Shown: positions 6,313 through 14,598 of the stretch, piece by piece
Layout: every line of letters starts with the position of its first letter
Numbering within the stretch: position 1 is the stretch's first letter
Source of the DNA: Bacteroidales bacterium
GTDB taxonomy: Bacteria; Bacteroidota; Bacteroidia; Bacteroidales; Dysgonomonadaceae
DNA: 20,155 nt
NCBI GenBank assembly: GCA_012518155.1
Contig: JAAYTC010000370.1
Location: forward strand, 1 to 20,155
Direction of reading: 5' to 3'
Translations under genes and position numbers: made by a program
Notes under the pieces: model-generated
What the model was told of the DNA's origin: nothing
The model's input: the letters and a program-made list of their open reading frames with translations, nothing else
Database searches by the model: none

Positions 6313-8022
6313 TCACCTCGAAGAAATTCGATAGACCATCCCCCCATTGGGCGGAAGTTCGATCCGTACTTGCTCCTTATAGGAGAATATTAACTGCTTT
6401 TTATCCCGCTCAAGTAGCGGAGTGATCACGATCTCCTGTTTCTGAAGGCAGTCGGTTGTTCCAAAAAACTCATAAGCATGCAACGGGATATTAATCCTGC
6501 ACGTTGCTACCGAGTCGTTAAAGTTGACCACAATCAGCAGCAATCCGTTATTATTTCCTCGTAAAAAAGCGAATAGTGAGGTCGAATCGAACGCTTCATT
6601 CTCGTAATTAGGCGGCATCAAATCGTAAAACATTCCCTGCCGAAGTGCTTCCTCTTTGTTACAAAGCCGAATAAGGTTTGAATAAAAATCGCGGAGCTCA
6701 ATCTCATCGGGAGTCAACAACGCGTGGTTCCATTTCCCGTTGTTATTCCATCTACGGAGGGTATCCGGCGACCAGTAATCGAAAATGGTCGTACGCCCAT
6801 CTCTCCCGCTAAAGCCCTCCTCATCCATTCCTCTCTCCCCCAGCTCTTGCCCCGCGTAGATCATCACCGGGTTCGAATTAATGCACGCGGTAACCACCAT
6901 GGCAGCTTTTCCTCTTTTTCCCTCGCCGAGAAAGAAATCGGATGCCACCCGTTGCTCATCGTGATTCTCTAAAAAGTTGACCATCTTCTGTTGTATATCG
7001 CCTACCTCGTTCAATACGAAGGAAATATCCGACGCGGGCCGCTTTCTACAGGCCACCTCACGCAACACGTCATATAGTCCCACCTTATCATACAGGTAAT
7101 CGAACCCTCCACGGGTTATGAAATCACGGTAAGCCGCGGGATTATAAATCTCCGCCACGAATATGGTACCCGGAAAAGACTCTTTTATTTGTGGAATTGT
7201 CCATTCCCAAAACGCCAATGGCACCATTTCAGCCATATCGCATCGGAACCCGTCCACCCCCTTCGCGGCCCAAAACAGGAGAATATCTCTCATCTTTATC
7301 CAGGTATCAGGAATCGGATCGAAATGACTACTTTTCCCGTTCAGGTAATCCACTCCATAATTCAACTTAACCGTTTCGTACCAGTCGTTTCGGCCGGGTT
7401 TGTGGGTAAAGCAGTCGTTGCCGGTAGCTTTTGCCGGCACCTCCCGGTAGTCGAGCTTATTCCCGCTGGCCACGGCTCCCACATCCAAAGCCTGTCCCGG
7501 CAGGTAGTAAAAGTTGTTTTGAGGTGAAAAAGCCATCGATCGGTCGTCCCTCGGCCCGAAGTCGGCTACTCCCTCCGGTTTGGCAATCGATTGATAGTTA
7601 CGCGCCACATGGTTCGGCACGTTATCAATGATGACCTTTAAACCCGCCGCGTGGGTCCGTTCGATCAACTCTTCAAACTCCCTCATCCGTTGCCCAACGT
7701 TCTCAGCCAAGTCCGGATCCACATCATAGTAGTCCCGTATCGCGTAGGGAGAACCGGCCCTACCTTTCACGATCTCCGGAAATTGTTCCGGTATTCCATC
7801 TGACTCGTAGTTCGTGGCCGACGCGTGAGCCACAATCCCGATATACCAGGTGTGCGTGTAGCCTTTCTCCTTAATTTCTGCCAAGAGTTTATCCGTGATA
7901 TCGTTAAACTTACCGCATCCATTCTCCTCGATCGACCCGTTCCGTTTATTCACGGCAAGCCCATTGCCGAATAACCTTGGCAACAGTTGATATATAAACA
8001 ACTTATTTTTTCCCGAGCCCAT
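6313..8022 (-). CDS. GH13 alpha-amylase-family glycosidase, probably cytoplasmic
   Basis: A 569-residue glycoside hydrolase family 13 enzyme acting on alpha-glucans. The catalytic regions are intact: region I DNVPNH (133-138), region II GFRCDMAE with nucleophile Asp262, region III VAEIYN with general acid Glu291, and region IV ENHDEQR with the transition-state stabiliser Asp355. A C-terminal beta domain follows, with ELPPNGGMVYRI at the end. No signal peptide is present (MGSGKNKLFIYQLLPRLFG), so it probably acts on intracellular glycogen or imported maltodextrin; that is inference. It overlaps the patatin gene by 20 bp, which indicates translational coupling or at least cotranscription. The exact GH13 subfamily cannot be set by eye. 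Confidence 0.93.
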   Translation of the reverse strand: MGSGKNKLFIYQLLPRLFGNGLAVNKRNGSIEENGCGKFNDITDKLLAEIKEKGYTHTWYIGIVAHASATNYESDGIPEQFPEIVKGRAGSPYAIRDYYDVDPDLAENVGQRMREFEELIERTHAAGLKVIIDNVPNHVARNYQSIAKPEGVADFGPRDDRSMAFSPQNNFYYLPGQALDVGAVASGNKLDYREVPAKATGNDCFTHKPGRNDWYETVKLNYGVDYLNGKSSHFDPIPDTWIKMRDILLFWAAKGVDGFRCDMAEMVPLAFWEWTIPQIKESFPGTIFVAEIYNPAAYRDFITRGGFDYLYDKVGLYDVLREVACRKRPASDISFVLNEVGDIQQKMVNFLENHDEQRVASDFFLGEGKRGKAAMVVTACINSNPVMIYAGQELGERGMDEEGFSGRDGRTTIFDYWSPDTLRRWNNNGKWNHALLTPDEIELRDFYSNLIRLCNKEEALRQGMFYDLMPPNYENEAFDSTSLFAFLRGNNNGLLLIVVNFNDSVATCRINIPLHAYEFFGTTDCLQKQEIVITPLLERDKKQLIFSYKEQVRIELPPNGGMVYRISSR

Positions 8023-8893
8023 ATTTCAACATTTTTTTCTCCCTTACCCGTTGAATCTGTCGACGAACAGTTTCTCTCATCCTGTAATGTTTATGGCATT
8101 TTTTCACGATATCCCACGACTCCTTCTCGCTCAATTTTATAGCGGCATAATGATACCCAGCTTCGGTAATCGTATCCATGTTCTGTAAATCGAACATGGC
8201 ATATCGTTCGATCCCTTTTGTTTCAATCAAAATATCGCAATACGTTTTATCGAACAAGGTGTTAGAGTTTGACATCAGGTTAAACGTCCTCTCGGCCATG
8301 GTTCGTATATTGTACTTGTCCTCGGCCGGAATCATCAAGGATACATTTACGCCAATCACGTACTTACACTTTTTACGAATTACCGATACCGGGAAATTTT
8401 TCAACAATCCCCCATCCACGTAAGGAACTCCATGAATATATTGTGGATGGAATACCACGGGAACCGAGCAGGAAGCCACCACTGCATCCACGAGGTCATC
8501 CCCGTTCGAGAAGGCCACCGTGGTTGCCCTGTTCCAATCGGTTGCCACGGCATAAAAAGGCAATTGCAACTCCTCGAAGCTACGTGCTCGCAGATTTTTT
8601 TTCAAGAATTGGTGCAATCCCGTGCTTTTAAATAGTCCCGTTTTAGGAATGGTCAACTCCACGAACTCCCGAAACTCCCGTTTACGGAATAACTCCAAAA
8701 TTTCTTCTGGGTGATACCCATCCGCGTAAAACACGCCCGCCAATGCCCCCGCGCTGGTACCGGCAATAACGTCCGGTTTTAATCCACACTTTTCTAGCAC
8801 TTTTAATGCACCGAGGTGCGCGAACCCCTTTGCTCCTCCTCCGCTCAACGCGTACCCGAGAAAGTGATCATATCCATTTCCGAAGAGTGCCAT
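8003..8893 (-). CDS. Patatin-like phospholipase family protein
   Basis: A 296-residue serine lipase with the patatin Ser-Asp dyad. The oxyanion loop is SGGGAKGFAHLGAL (17-30), the nucleophile elbow is GTSAG (Ser47) and the Asp motif is VDGGLLKNFP (Asp160). No signal peptide, POTRA or barrel domain is present, so it is a cytosolic or membrane-peripheral form that probably hydrolyses acyl chains of phospholipids or related esters. The C-terminus is strongly basic (RETVRRQIQRVREKKMLK), which could hold it to the membrane. The ATG at 8893 is preceded by CATATTTG (near the -7 consensus) about 30 bp upstream. The GH13 gene starts inside its last codons. Confidence 0.93.
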   Translation of the reverse strand: MALFGNGYDHFLGYALSGGGAKGFAHLGALKVLEKCGLKPDVIAGTSAGALAGVFYADGYHPEEILELFRKREFREFVELTIPKTGLFKSTGLHQFLKKNLRARSFEELQLPFYAVATDWNRATTVAFSNGDDLVDAVVASCSVPVVFHPQYIHGVPYVDGGLLKNFPVSVIRKKCKYVIGVNVSLMIPAEDKYNIRTMAERTFNLMSNSNTLFDKTYCDILIETKGIERYAMFDLQNMDTITEAGYHYAAIKLSEKESWDIVKKCHKHYRMRETVRRQIQRVREKKMLKYGLGKK

Positions 8894-8978
8894 AGCTATC
8901 CCATCCTAATTTTATCGTTACAAATATGCCACTTTTTTTTGAGAATACCGCCGCGATTCCATGTCACTATCCCCGTGG

Positions 8979-9473
8979 TTATACCCAATCCTGTTCCAAT
9001 TCATTTTTAAGTTGCCGGATTGTCTTACCCAGCAAAGGATGCACCACATCGGGAGCAATTTCAGATAAAGGCTCCAAAACAAAACTTCGTACATGCATTC
9101 GAGGATGAGGAACCACCAGCGTTGGGGTATTTATCACCCGATCACCCGCGAGCAGCAGATCAATATCGATGATCCGGTCGGCATACACCCCACTTACGCT
9201 TTTATTAGATCTACCCATCTCTTTTTCAATCTCTTGAATTCTTGCGAAGAGGGTGTATATATTCATTTTATATATCACTTCGCACACGCTATTCACGAAA
9301 TCATGCTCCGAATCGAATCCATCGGGTGGTGAAACGTAAAAAGCGGAAAGAGAGACTATTCTCCCCACCCGCTTTTCGATTTTTTGATAAGCCAGTTTTA
9401 TGTTTTTTTGCTTGTCACCCAAGTTGGAACCCAATGCCAAAAAAATCCTGCTCTCTTGTTTTATCTCGGTCAA
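8979..9473 (-). CDS. folK: 2-amino-4-hydroxy-6-hydroxymethyldihydropteridine pyrophosphokinase (HPPK)
   Basis: Transfers pyrophosphate from ATP to hydroxymethyl-dihydropterin in folate synthesis. It has the HPPK motifs FLALGSNLGDK (11-21), PDGFDSEHDFVN in the substrate loop, and the Mg-binding IIDIDLLL with Asp103 and Asp105, then VPHPRMHVRSFVLEPL. The 164-residue length is normal. The usual GPR(W/Y)xPRxIDIDLL stretch is altered here to SGVYADRIIDIDLL. The start appears to be TTG (9473-9471): the in-frame codons back to a TAA contain no ATG or GTG. A perfect 13-bp tandem duplication sits just upstream. It is 50 bp downstream of queA. Confidence 0.95.
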   Translation of the reverse strand: MTEIKQESRIFLALGSNLGDKQKNIKLAYQKIEKRVGRIVSLSAFYVSPPDGFDSEHDFVNSVCEVIYKMNIYTLFARIQEIEKEMGRSNKSVSGVYADRIIDIDLLLAGDRVINTPTLVVPHPRMHVRSFVLEPLSEIAPDVVHPLLGKTIRQLKNELEQDWV

Positions 9474-9484
9474 ACCACAACCAT

Positions 9485-9510
9485 TCGTTATAATGGATCG
9501 TTATAATGGA
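9485..9510. repeat. Perfect 13-bp tandem duplication between queA and folK
   Basis: TCGTTATAATGGA occurs at 9485-9497 and again at 9498-9510 with no gap. The unit sits 12 bases upstream of the folK TTG start, inside a 50-bp spacer, so changes in copy number would alter the folK leader. Confidence 0.9.
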
Positions 9511-9523
9511 ATATCCTACCTAT

Positions 9524-10576
9524 TTAATCCAGTATCAGCATCGCATCGCCATACGCGCCGAACCGGTATTTTTCTTTTATGGCCACTTGGTACACGTCCA
9601 TTATCCTTTCATATCCCCCGAACGCGCACGCCATCATCAGCAGCGTGGAATAGGGTAATTGAAAGTTGGTAATCAAACTGTTCGTGAGCGTAAACTCGTA
9701 CGGGGGGAAGATAAACTTGTTGGTCCACCCGGTACGCGGTTTTAGCCGGCCATCGGTGCTCACTGCCGTCTCCACTGCACGCAGTACGGAAGTACCTACC
9801 GCGCAGATATTTCGTTCTTCATCCTTCGCCCGGTTCACCTGGCTGCACAGCTCCTCGTTGATCACGATCTGTTCCGACTCCATTTTATGTTTCGTGAGAT
9901 CCTCCACGTCGATCATCCGGTAGGCACCCAGTCCGTTGTGGAGCGTGAGAAAACCAAACTCGATATCGCGTATCTGCATCCGTTTCAACAATTCTCGGCT
10001 AAAATGCAATCCGGCAGCCGGTGCCACTACCGCCCCTTCGTTTTGCGCGAAGATGTTCTGGTACCGTTCCGCGTCCTCGGGTTGCGCATCCCTTTCCAGG
10101 TAGTCAGGGATAGGTGTTTGTCCTATTTTAAACAGCTGCTCCTTGAACTCCTCGTAAGGGCCATCGTAGAGGAACCGCAACGTGCGCCCTCTCGAAGTAG
10201 TGTTGTCAATCACTTCAGCAACCAGCTCCTCATTTTCTCCAAAATAGAGCTTGTTACCAATCCGAATTTTCCGTGCCGGGTTCACCAGTACATCCCAAAG
10301 GTGTTGATCGGGGTTTAATTCTCTCAACAGGAAGACTTCAATTTTGGCACCTGTTTTTTCTTTGTTACCAAATAACCGTGCCGGAAATACTTTGGTGTCG
10401 TTAAAGATAAAAAAATCTCTATCATTAAAGTAATTCAAAACATCTTTAAAAACTAGATGCTCTACTTTGTCCGATTCCCTGTGAACAACCATAAGCCGTG
10501 CTTCATCGCGGTGATGGGAAGGGTACTTCGCGATGAGTTCTTCCGGCAAATCAAATTTAAATTGCGAAAGTTTCAT
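9524..10576 (-). CDS. queA: S-adenosylmethionine:tRNA ribosyltransferase-isomerase
   Basis: Transfers and isomerises the ribosyl part of SAM onto preQ1-tRNA to make epoxyqueuosine at position 34 of GUN tRNAs. The 350-residue protein has the full QueA pattern: KFDLPEELIAKYPSHHRDEARLMV at the N-terminus, FNDTKVFPARLFG, VAPAAGLHFSRELL, FLTLHNGLGAYRM and the C-terminal TNFQLPYSTLLMMACAFGG then YRFGAYGDAMLI. No residue looks missing. It starts 44 bp after truB and is followed by folK after 50 bp, in the order known from other Bacteroidales, so it is probably in one operon with them. No other queuosine gene is in the window. Confidence 0.97.
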   Translation of the reverse strand: MKLSQFKFDLPEELIAKYPSHHRDEARLMVVHRESDKVEHLVFKDVLNYFNDRDFFIFNDTKVFPARLFGNKEKTGAKIEVFLLRELNPDQHLWDVLVNPARKIRIGNKLYFGENEELVAEVIDNTTSRGRTLRFLYDGPYEEFKEQLFKIGQTPIPDYLERDAQPEDAERYQNIFAQNEGAVVAPAAGLHFSRELLKRMQIRDIEFGFLTLHNGLGAYRMIDVEDLTKHKMESEQIVINEELCSQVNRAKDEERNICAVGTSVLRAVETAVSTDGRLKPRTGWTNKFIFPPYEFTLTNSLITNFQLPYSTLLMMACAFGGYERIMDVYQVAIKEKYRFGAYGDAMLILD

Positions 10577-10620
10577 ACGTTAAAAAAAATCCTGTATCAA
10601 TTATATTTCTCGTGTAAATT

Positions 10621-11322
10621 CTATTTATCGGGTAATGGGAAATGCGTGTCCAACAATCGATCTACTTCATCGATTTTTAGGCAATCATTCATTGTTACCT
10701 CGCCTGTTCGAGTGCGAATTAACTCCGTTAAGTGCGCACCCGATTTTAATGCTTCGCCAATATCCCGGGCCAACGCCCTGATGTAGGTGCCTTTGCTGCA
10801 CACTACTCGGATAGTTATATTCGGGAGATCGTAAGCAATCAATTCGATACTATCTATAACCAATAATTTGGGTTTTAGTTCAATATTCTCGTTATCGCGC
10901 GCGTACCGGTATGCTCTTTTTCCATCTACCTTAACGGCCGAGTAGATAGGCGGCACCTGTTCTATAGATCCGACAAATTGGGCGAGCGTTTCTTTTACCA
11001 TTTCCTCCGTGATATGATTCACCGGGTATTCCGCGTCGATATCCGTTTCGAGGTCAAACGAAGGCGTTGTAGCTCCCAGCCGTATTGAGGCAATATACTC
11101 TTTAGTAAGTGCCTGTAGCTCCTCTATCTGTTTGGTCTTTTTACCCGTGCAGAGAATCATTACTCCGGTTGCTAACGGATCGAGTGTACCCGCGTGTCCT
11201 ACCTTCAGTTTTTTAATTCCTAATCGCTGGCAAATTTTGGCCCGTACCACACGTACTAACCGGAAGGAGGTCCAATAAAGCGGCTTGTCAATGTATAAAA
11301 TCTCACCCTCAATAAAATCCAT
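10621..11322 (-). CDS. truB: tRNA pseudouridine-55 synthase
   Basis: Isomerises uridine 55 in the T-loop of tRNAs. The catalytic motif is KVGHAGTLDPLATGVM with Asp48, preceded by LYIDKPLYWTSFRLVRVVR. Further motifs are IEQVPPIYSAVKVDGKRAYRYAR and CSKGTYIRALARDIGEAL. At 233 residues it lacks the C-terminal PUA extension of the E. coli protein, which is usual in this phylum. The ATG at 11322 directly follows the TAA of a possible small ORF (TAAATG), which could couple their translation. It sits between uppP and queA in the conserved minus-strand cluster. Confidence 0.97.
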   Translation of the reverse strand: MDFIEGEILYIDKPLYWTSFRLVRVVRAKICQRLGIKKLKVGHAGTLDPLATGVMILCTGKKTKQIEELQALTKEYIASIRLGATTPSFDLETDIDAEYPVNHITEEMVKETLAQFVGSIEQVPPIYSAVKVDGKRAYRYARDNENIELKPKLLVIDSIELIAYDLPNITIRVVCSKGTYIRALARDIGEALKSGAHLTELIRTRTGEVTMNDCLKIDEVDRLLDTHFPLPDK

Positions 11323-11415
11323 TTACTTTTTTGATTTCTCCTCTGCCTCCAAGGCAAAAGAGTGCATTACATGTTCAAGTTTCGCGCGTTCGTGCACGTG
11401 CACCTTGAAAATCAA
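11323..11415 (-). CDS. Possible 30-residue small protein between uppP and truB
   Basis: An in-frame stop (TAG 11418-11416) is followed by TTG (11415) and 29 further codons ending in TAA immediately before the truB ATG. The product would read IFKVHVHERAKLEHVMHS, then FALEAEEKSKK: charged, rich in Lys, Glu and His, and amphipathic, unlike random translation of a spacer. Start alternatives are GTG at the VHVH codons or the internal ATG giving MHSFALEAEEKSKK. No homologue is known to me. It could be a leader peptide coupled to truB or simply an open spacer. Confidence 0.3.
   Translation of the reverse strand: MIFKVHVHERAKLEHVMHSFALEAEEKSKK
11392..11403. repeat. 12-bp perfect palindrome in the uppP-truB spacer
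   Basis: GTGCACGTGCAC equals its own reverse complement. It lies in the middle of the 102-bp spacer and inside the possible small ORF. It could be a protein-binding site; no binding protein can be named. Confidence 0.6.
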
Positions 11416-11424
11416 CTATTTGTA

Positions 11425-12225
11425 TCACGAAAAAAGATGAAAGAGAATGGTTGCCACACCCACTACGGAGCAATATATGGCAAAATAGACCAGTTTCCCT
11501 TTTTTTACGATATTGATCATCCATTTACAGGCGATGGCTCCCGCTATAAAAGCCGCGACAAAACCGGCTACAAGGGACGCGGCGGGAATCGACCCACCAT
11601 AATCGCCTCCCTGCGCGATTTGAATCGTATCGAGGAGGGCTTCTCCCAAGATCGGCGGAATTACCATCAAGAATGAGAATCGAGCCAATGACGCCTTTTT
11701 GTTCCCCAACAGCAAGCCGGTGGCGATGGTTGATCCCGACCGCGACAAACCGGGGAGTAACGCGACGGCTTGTGCTATTCCTATTATAAGCGCGTCCTTT
11801 TTACCGATGCGGCTCTTCTCTTTGGGACGGTAATAATATGAAAAAGCCAGCAATATTGCCGTCAGCAACAACATGCACCCCACGATTAGCAGCCCGAAAC
11901 TAAACACCTCCTCCACTTGCTCTTTGAAGAAAAACCCCACGATCGAGATCGGCACCATGGATATCAATATATTGATCACATACCGTGTTTCGTCGTTCAT
12001 TTCCCATTTGAAAAGGCCTTTAAAGATCCACGCGACCTCTTTCCAGAGAATAACCAACGTGCTGAACACCGTGGCGATGTGTACCACCACCGTAAAGGTT
12101 AGGCTATCTTCCGCTTCAATGCCGAGCAGCGCAGAACCCATAGCCAAGTGCCCACTACTACTCACGGGCAAATATTCTGTTAATCCTTGTACGATTCCAA
12201 GGATAATCGCTTCGAGGGTACTCAT
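11425..12225 (-). CDS. uppP: Undecaprenyl-diphosphate phosphatase (BacA/UppP)
   Basis: An integral membrane enzyme that recycles undecaprenyl diphosphate to the monophosphate lipid carrier used for peptidoglycan and O-antigen; overexpression gives bacitracin resistance in other bacteria. The two family signatures are complete: GLTEYLPVSSSGHLAMG (14-30) and LLPGLSRSGSTIATGLLLG (Pro158 to Thr166). About eight hydrophobic segments span the 266 residues, the usual length. It follows the DUF3098 gene by 30 bp, and truB comes 102 bp later with a possible small ORF between. The ATG at 12225 gives the standard N-terminus. Confidence 0.97.
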   Translation of the reverse strand: MSTLEAIILGIVQGLTEYLPVSSSGHLAMGSALLGIEAEDSLTFTVVVHIATVFSTLVILWKEVAWIFKGLFKWEMNDETRYVINILISMVPISIVGFFFKEQVEEVFSFGLLIVGCMLLLTAILLAFSYYYRPKEKSRIGKKDALIIGIAQAVALLPGLSRSGSTIATGLLLGNKKASLARFSFLMVIPPILGEALLDTIQIAQGGDYGGSIPAASLVAGFVAAFIAGAIACKWMINIVKKGKLVYFAIYCSVVGVATILFHLFS

Positions 12226-12255
12226 TCAGATCCTTTTAACACTGTGTCGTGTAAA

Positions 12256-12507
12256 TTATCCCTTCGATTCCTCTGTTTTATCCCCTTTCACGGGAAAGAG
12301 AATTCCGGCTATCATCAACACGAAACCCGCGAGACAAACGATGGGTGCTAGCTTAATCCGCCTTGCACTAAAGATATCCGGTTCAAACCCACCTTCCAGC
12401 GTGGTACCCGGCCCGGCCATCAATACAAACCCTAAAATGATCAGCACCACGGCGGCCCCGCAAATGATAAGATTGGTTTTACCTAAAGCAATATTTTTCT
12501 GAGACAT
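12256..12507 (-). CDS. DUF3098 small membrane protein
   Basis: An 83-residue protein with two membrane segments (about 11-30 and 53-70) separated by a short loop with GTTLEGGFEPDIFSARRIKLAP, the pattern of DUF3098. The family is found between ftsX and uppP in Bacteroidota and has no known function. The N-terminus SQKNIALGKTN and the charged C-terminal tail (VKGDKTEESKG) are probably cytoplasmic. It starts 17 bp after the ftsX stop and ends 30 bp before uppP, so all three are presumably cotranscribed; a link to cell division or cell-wall export is inferred from position alone. Confidence 0.87.
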   Translation of the reverse strand: MSQKNIALGKTNLIICGAAVVLIILGFVLMAGPGTTLEGGFEPDIFSARRIKLAPIVCLAGFVLMIAGILFPVKGDKTEESKG

Positions 12508-12524
12508 ATCTTAATTTAAATTTG

Positions 12525-13403
12525 TTACACGTAATAGAGCTGGTCCGATTTCATCTTCACGTACCGGTTTACCGCGAAAGCCGTCGCCACAGTCGAGATG
12601 ATGATCCCCAGCAAGATCACCAATCCGAAAATAATCGCGATATCAACGTTCGAGATTATGGGTTGGATGTCAGCATACTCTTTACTGAAATAAACAATCA
12701 ACCCAAAAATAATCAGATCGGCAATAACACCGGCAATAACACCGGTAATAATATTATTTACCACGAATGGTTTTCGAATAAAGCCGGCAGTAGCACCGAC
12801 CAACCTCATCGTATGTATGATGAACCGTTTGGAGTAGACGCTCAACCTGATTGTATTCCGTATCAACGTGAACGAAATAAAGAGCAAAATCGCTGCCAGC
12901 ACCAGCAATACCGTCATCACCTTTGAAAGATTTTCGTTGATGAGGTCAATTGCTTCTTGCTGATACAAAAGATCGGTGACGTTATTATCCTGCCGAATTA
13001 CCTTGTTAATCACTGAGATGCTATCGCTGTTCGCGTACTCCGAATGAAGGAAAATTTCGATACAATCTTGAGCGGGGTTATAGCCCAAGAGCTCTTCCGG
13101 GTCTTCTCCGAGATCTTTTATTAACTGCTCTTTTGCCTCCTCTTTACTAATAAAGCGGGAGGAGCGGACAAATGGTTGCGCGTCTAAGCTTTTCCGAATG
13201 CGGGTAATTTCCGCGTCGTTCACTTCGGTTGAAAGCATCACGTTGAAACTCATGTTCTCCTTTACAAACCGCGACAGCCCGTTTCCCATGAAAAGAATCA
13301 AGATAGTGATACCCAGAAGCACCAGCACTAGCGATATGCTAATGGTCGATGTGATCTTCGCGTTTAAAAAACGGGCGGTGGATACTTTTTTCTTGCCTGA
13401 CAT
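12525..13403 (-). CDS. ftsX: Cell division protein FtsX (ABC transporter permease-like)
   Basis: Membrane partner of the FtsE ATPase, which activates peptidoglycan hydrolases at the septum. The 292-residue form starts at MSGKKKVSTARFLN (ATG 13403). It has one membrane segment (about 17-42), an extracytoplasmic domain of about 125 residues (TEVNDAEITRIRKSLDAQPFVRSSRFISKEEAKE being its typical beginning) and three C-terminal membrane segments with the FtsX motif NTIRLSVYSKRFIIHTMRLVGAT. The frame is open for 29 further codons upstream, but that stretch (PYYFRFHPIFCDNFYYF) is AT-rich non-coding-like sequence holding a near -7 box (TTACTTTG), so it is rejected. ftsE is not in the window. Confidence 0.95.
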   Translation of the reverse strand: MSGKKKVSTARFLNAKITSTISISLVLVLLGITILILFMGNGLSRFVKENMSFNVMLSTEVNDAEITRIRKSLDAQPFVRSSRFISKEEAKEQLIKDLGEDPEELLGYNPAQDCIEIFLHSEYANSDSISVINKVIRQDNNVTDLLYQQEAIDLINENLSKVMTVLLVLAAILLFISFTLIRNTIRLSVYSKRFIIHTMRLVGATAGFIRKPFVVNNIITGVIAGVIADLIIFGLIVYFSKEYADIQPIISNVDIAIIFGLVILLGIIISTVATAFAVNRYVKMKSDQLYYV

Positions 13404-13496
13404 ACGGGTTGTTAACCTTTTTCCAAATGAATTTGCAAAGTAATAAAAATTATCGCAGAATATCGGATGGAATCGAAAATAATAAGGCAAAAAAGC

Positions 13497-14516
13497 TTAA
13501 TTTAATTCATCCGCTTTTTTATCGATCTGCATCTTGGTCGCTACAAGCTTCTTTTGCATCTGTTTGCTCCGGAAGATCGAGGCCGCGATCGAGGCCAATA
13601 TGAGAATGAGGATAATGGCCAACGAGGTAGTGGTAGAGATATGGAAACCGAAATCATTCGATTGCGCGTAATGATTAAACATCATCTTGAATCCGATAAA
13701 CAGCAATATCGCGCTCAGTGCGTATTTGAGGTAGTAGAAATAATCCATCACCCCTCTCAACGCGAAGTAGAGTGAACGAAGGCCCAGAATAGCAAATATA
13801 TTCGACGTGTACACGATAAACATGTCGGTAGAGACGGCTAAAACTGCCGGGATCGAGTCGATCGCGAACACCAAATCGGTTACTTCGATCACCAATAAAG
13901 CGAGAAAGAAAGGAGTGGCGACTCTCTTTCCATCGATCTTACGAAAAAATTTAGGTACCGATATATCGTCGGTCGTTGGGAAAACACGACGTACGATCTG
14001 CATGAAACAGTTCTGGGAGATGTCTTTTTTCTCTTCTTCCTCGGGTTTGTTTTTTTCCTTTACGAAATCGATCACCATTTTTATCCCGGTCACCACCAAA
14101 AATCCCCCGAAAACATACATCACCCACGCGAATTTTTCGAGCAGTGCGATGCCGGCGAAGATAAAAATTGCCCGAAAAACTAAGGCACCCAATATCCCCC
14201 ACAACAATACATCGTGTTGGTAGCGAGGATCGATCTTGAAAGAGCTAAATACAAGAATAAATACAAACAGGTTATCAACGCTCAACGACTTCTCGATCAC
14301 GTAGGCCGTGAAAAACTCTAAGGCAGGTTCTTTGCCTTGGTAGAAATAGATGAAAATATTAAATATTAACGCGAGAGATATCCAGAAGAGACTCAGCCAA
14401 AGCGCTTTCTTAACATTAACGACTTCGCCTTTTTTGTGAAAAACAAACATGTCCAAGGCGAGGAGGACAACGACGAGAATAATAAAACCAATCCAGAATG
14501 TAGAACTTACTTCCAT
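13497..14516 (-). CDS. TerC family integral membrane protein
   Basis: A 339-residue TerC/Alx family membrane protein. Members are linked to tellurite resistance and, in better studied cases (Alx, YceF-type), to manganese export or metal loading of exported proteins. About eight or nine membrane segments are visible. The family's acidic motifs are present: VIEKSLSVDNLFVF with Glu and Asp, and VIEVTDLVFAIDSIPAVLAV with Glu, Asp and Asp. A charged loop (EKNKPEEEEKKDIS) separates the halves. The open frame begins with TTG directly before ATG; the ATG at 14516 is chosen. It is transcribed toward ftsX with a 93-bp gap, and no metal riboswitch of the yybP-ykoY type is recognisable upstream. Confidence 0.93.
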   Translation of the reverse strand: MEVSSTFWIGFIILVVVLLALDMFVFHKKGEVVNVKKALWLSLFWISLALIFNIFIYFYQGKEPALEFFTAYVIEKSLSVDNLFVFILVFSSFKIDPRYQHDVLLWGILGALVFRAIFIFAGIALLEKFAWVMYVFGGFLVVTGIKMVIDFVKEKNKPEEEEKKDISQNCFMQIVRRVFPTTDDISVPKFFRKIDGKRVATPFFLALLVIEVTDLVFAIDSIPAVLAVSTDMFIVYTSNIFAILGLRSLYFALRGVMDYFYYLKYALSAILLFIGFKMMFNHYAQSNDFGFHISTTTSLAIILILILASIAASIFRSKQMQKKLVATKMQIDKKADELN

Positions 14517-14530
14517 CAAATATTACAAGA

Positions 14531-14598
14531 TATGCTGTGATAATTCAGGCATAAAACGCTTTTTTTTAAAAAAAGTTCACGCCCACTTTCACAGCATA
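14531..14598. repeat. Long nested inverted repeat upstream of terC
   Basis: TATGCTGTGA (14531-14540) and TCACAGCATA (14589-14598) are perfect 10-bp inverted arms. Between them lies a second, AT-only inverted repeat centred on the T-run and A-run at 14559-14575, plus short GGC/GCC pairing. The element sits between the SGNH gene stop and the terC ATG. It could end the upstream transcript, form a structured terC leader or be an operator. It does not look like a standard GC-stem terminator. Confidence 0.6.

Noticed and set aside
13404..13490. N-terminal extension of FtsX from the earlier Met
   Set aside because: The extra 29 residues are not FtsX-like, lie in AT-rich spacer sequence with a near -7 box, and the Met at 13403 gives the standard N-terminus.
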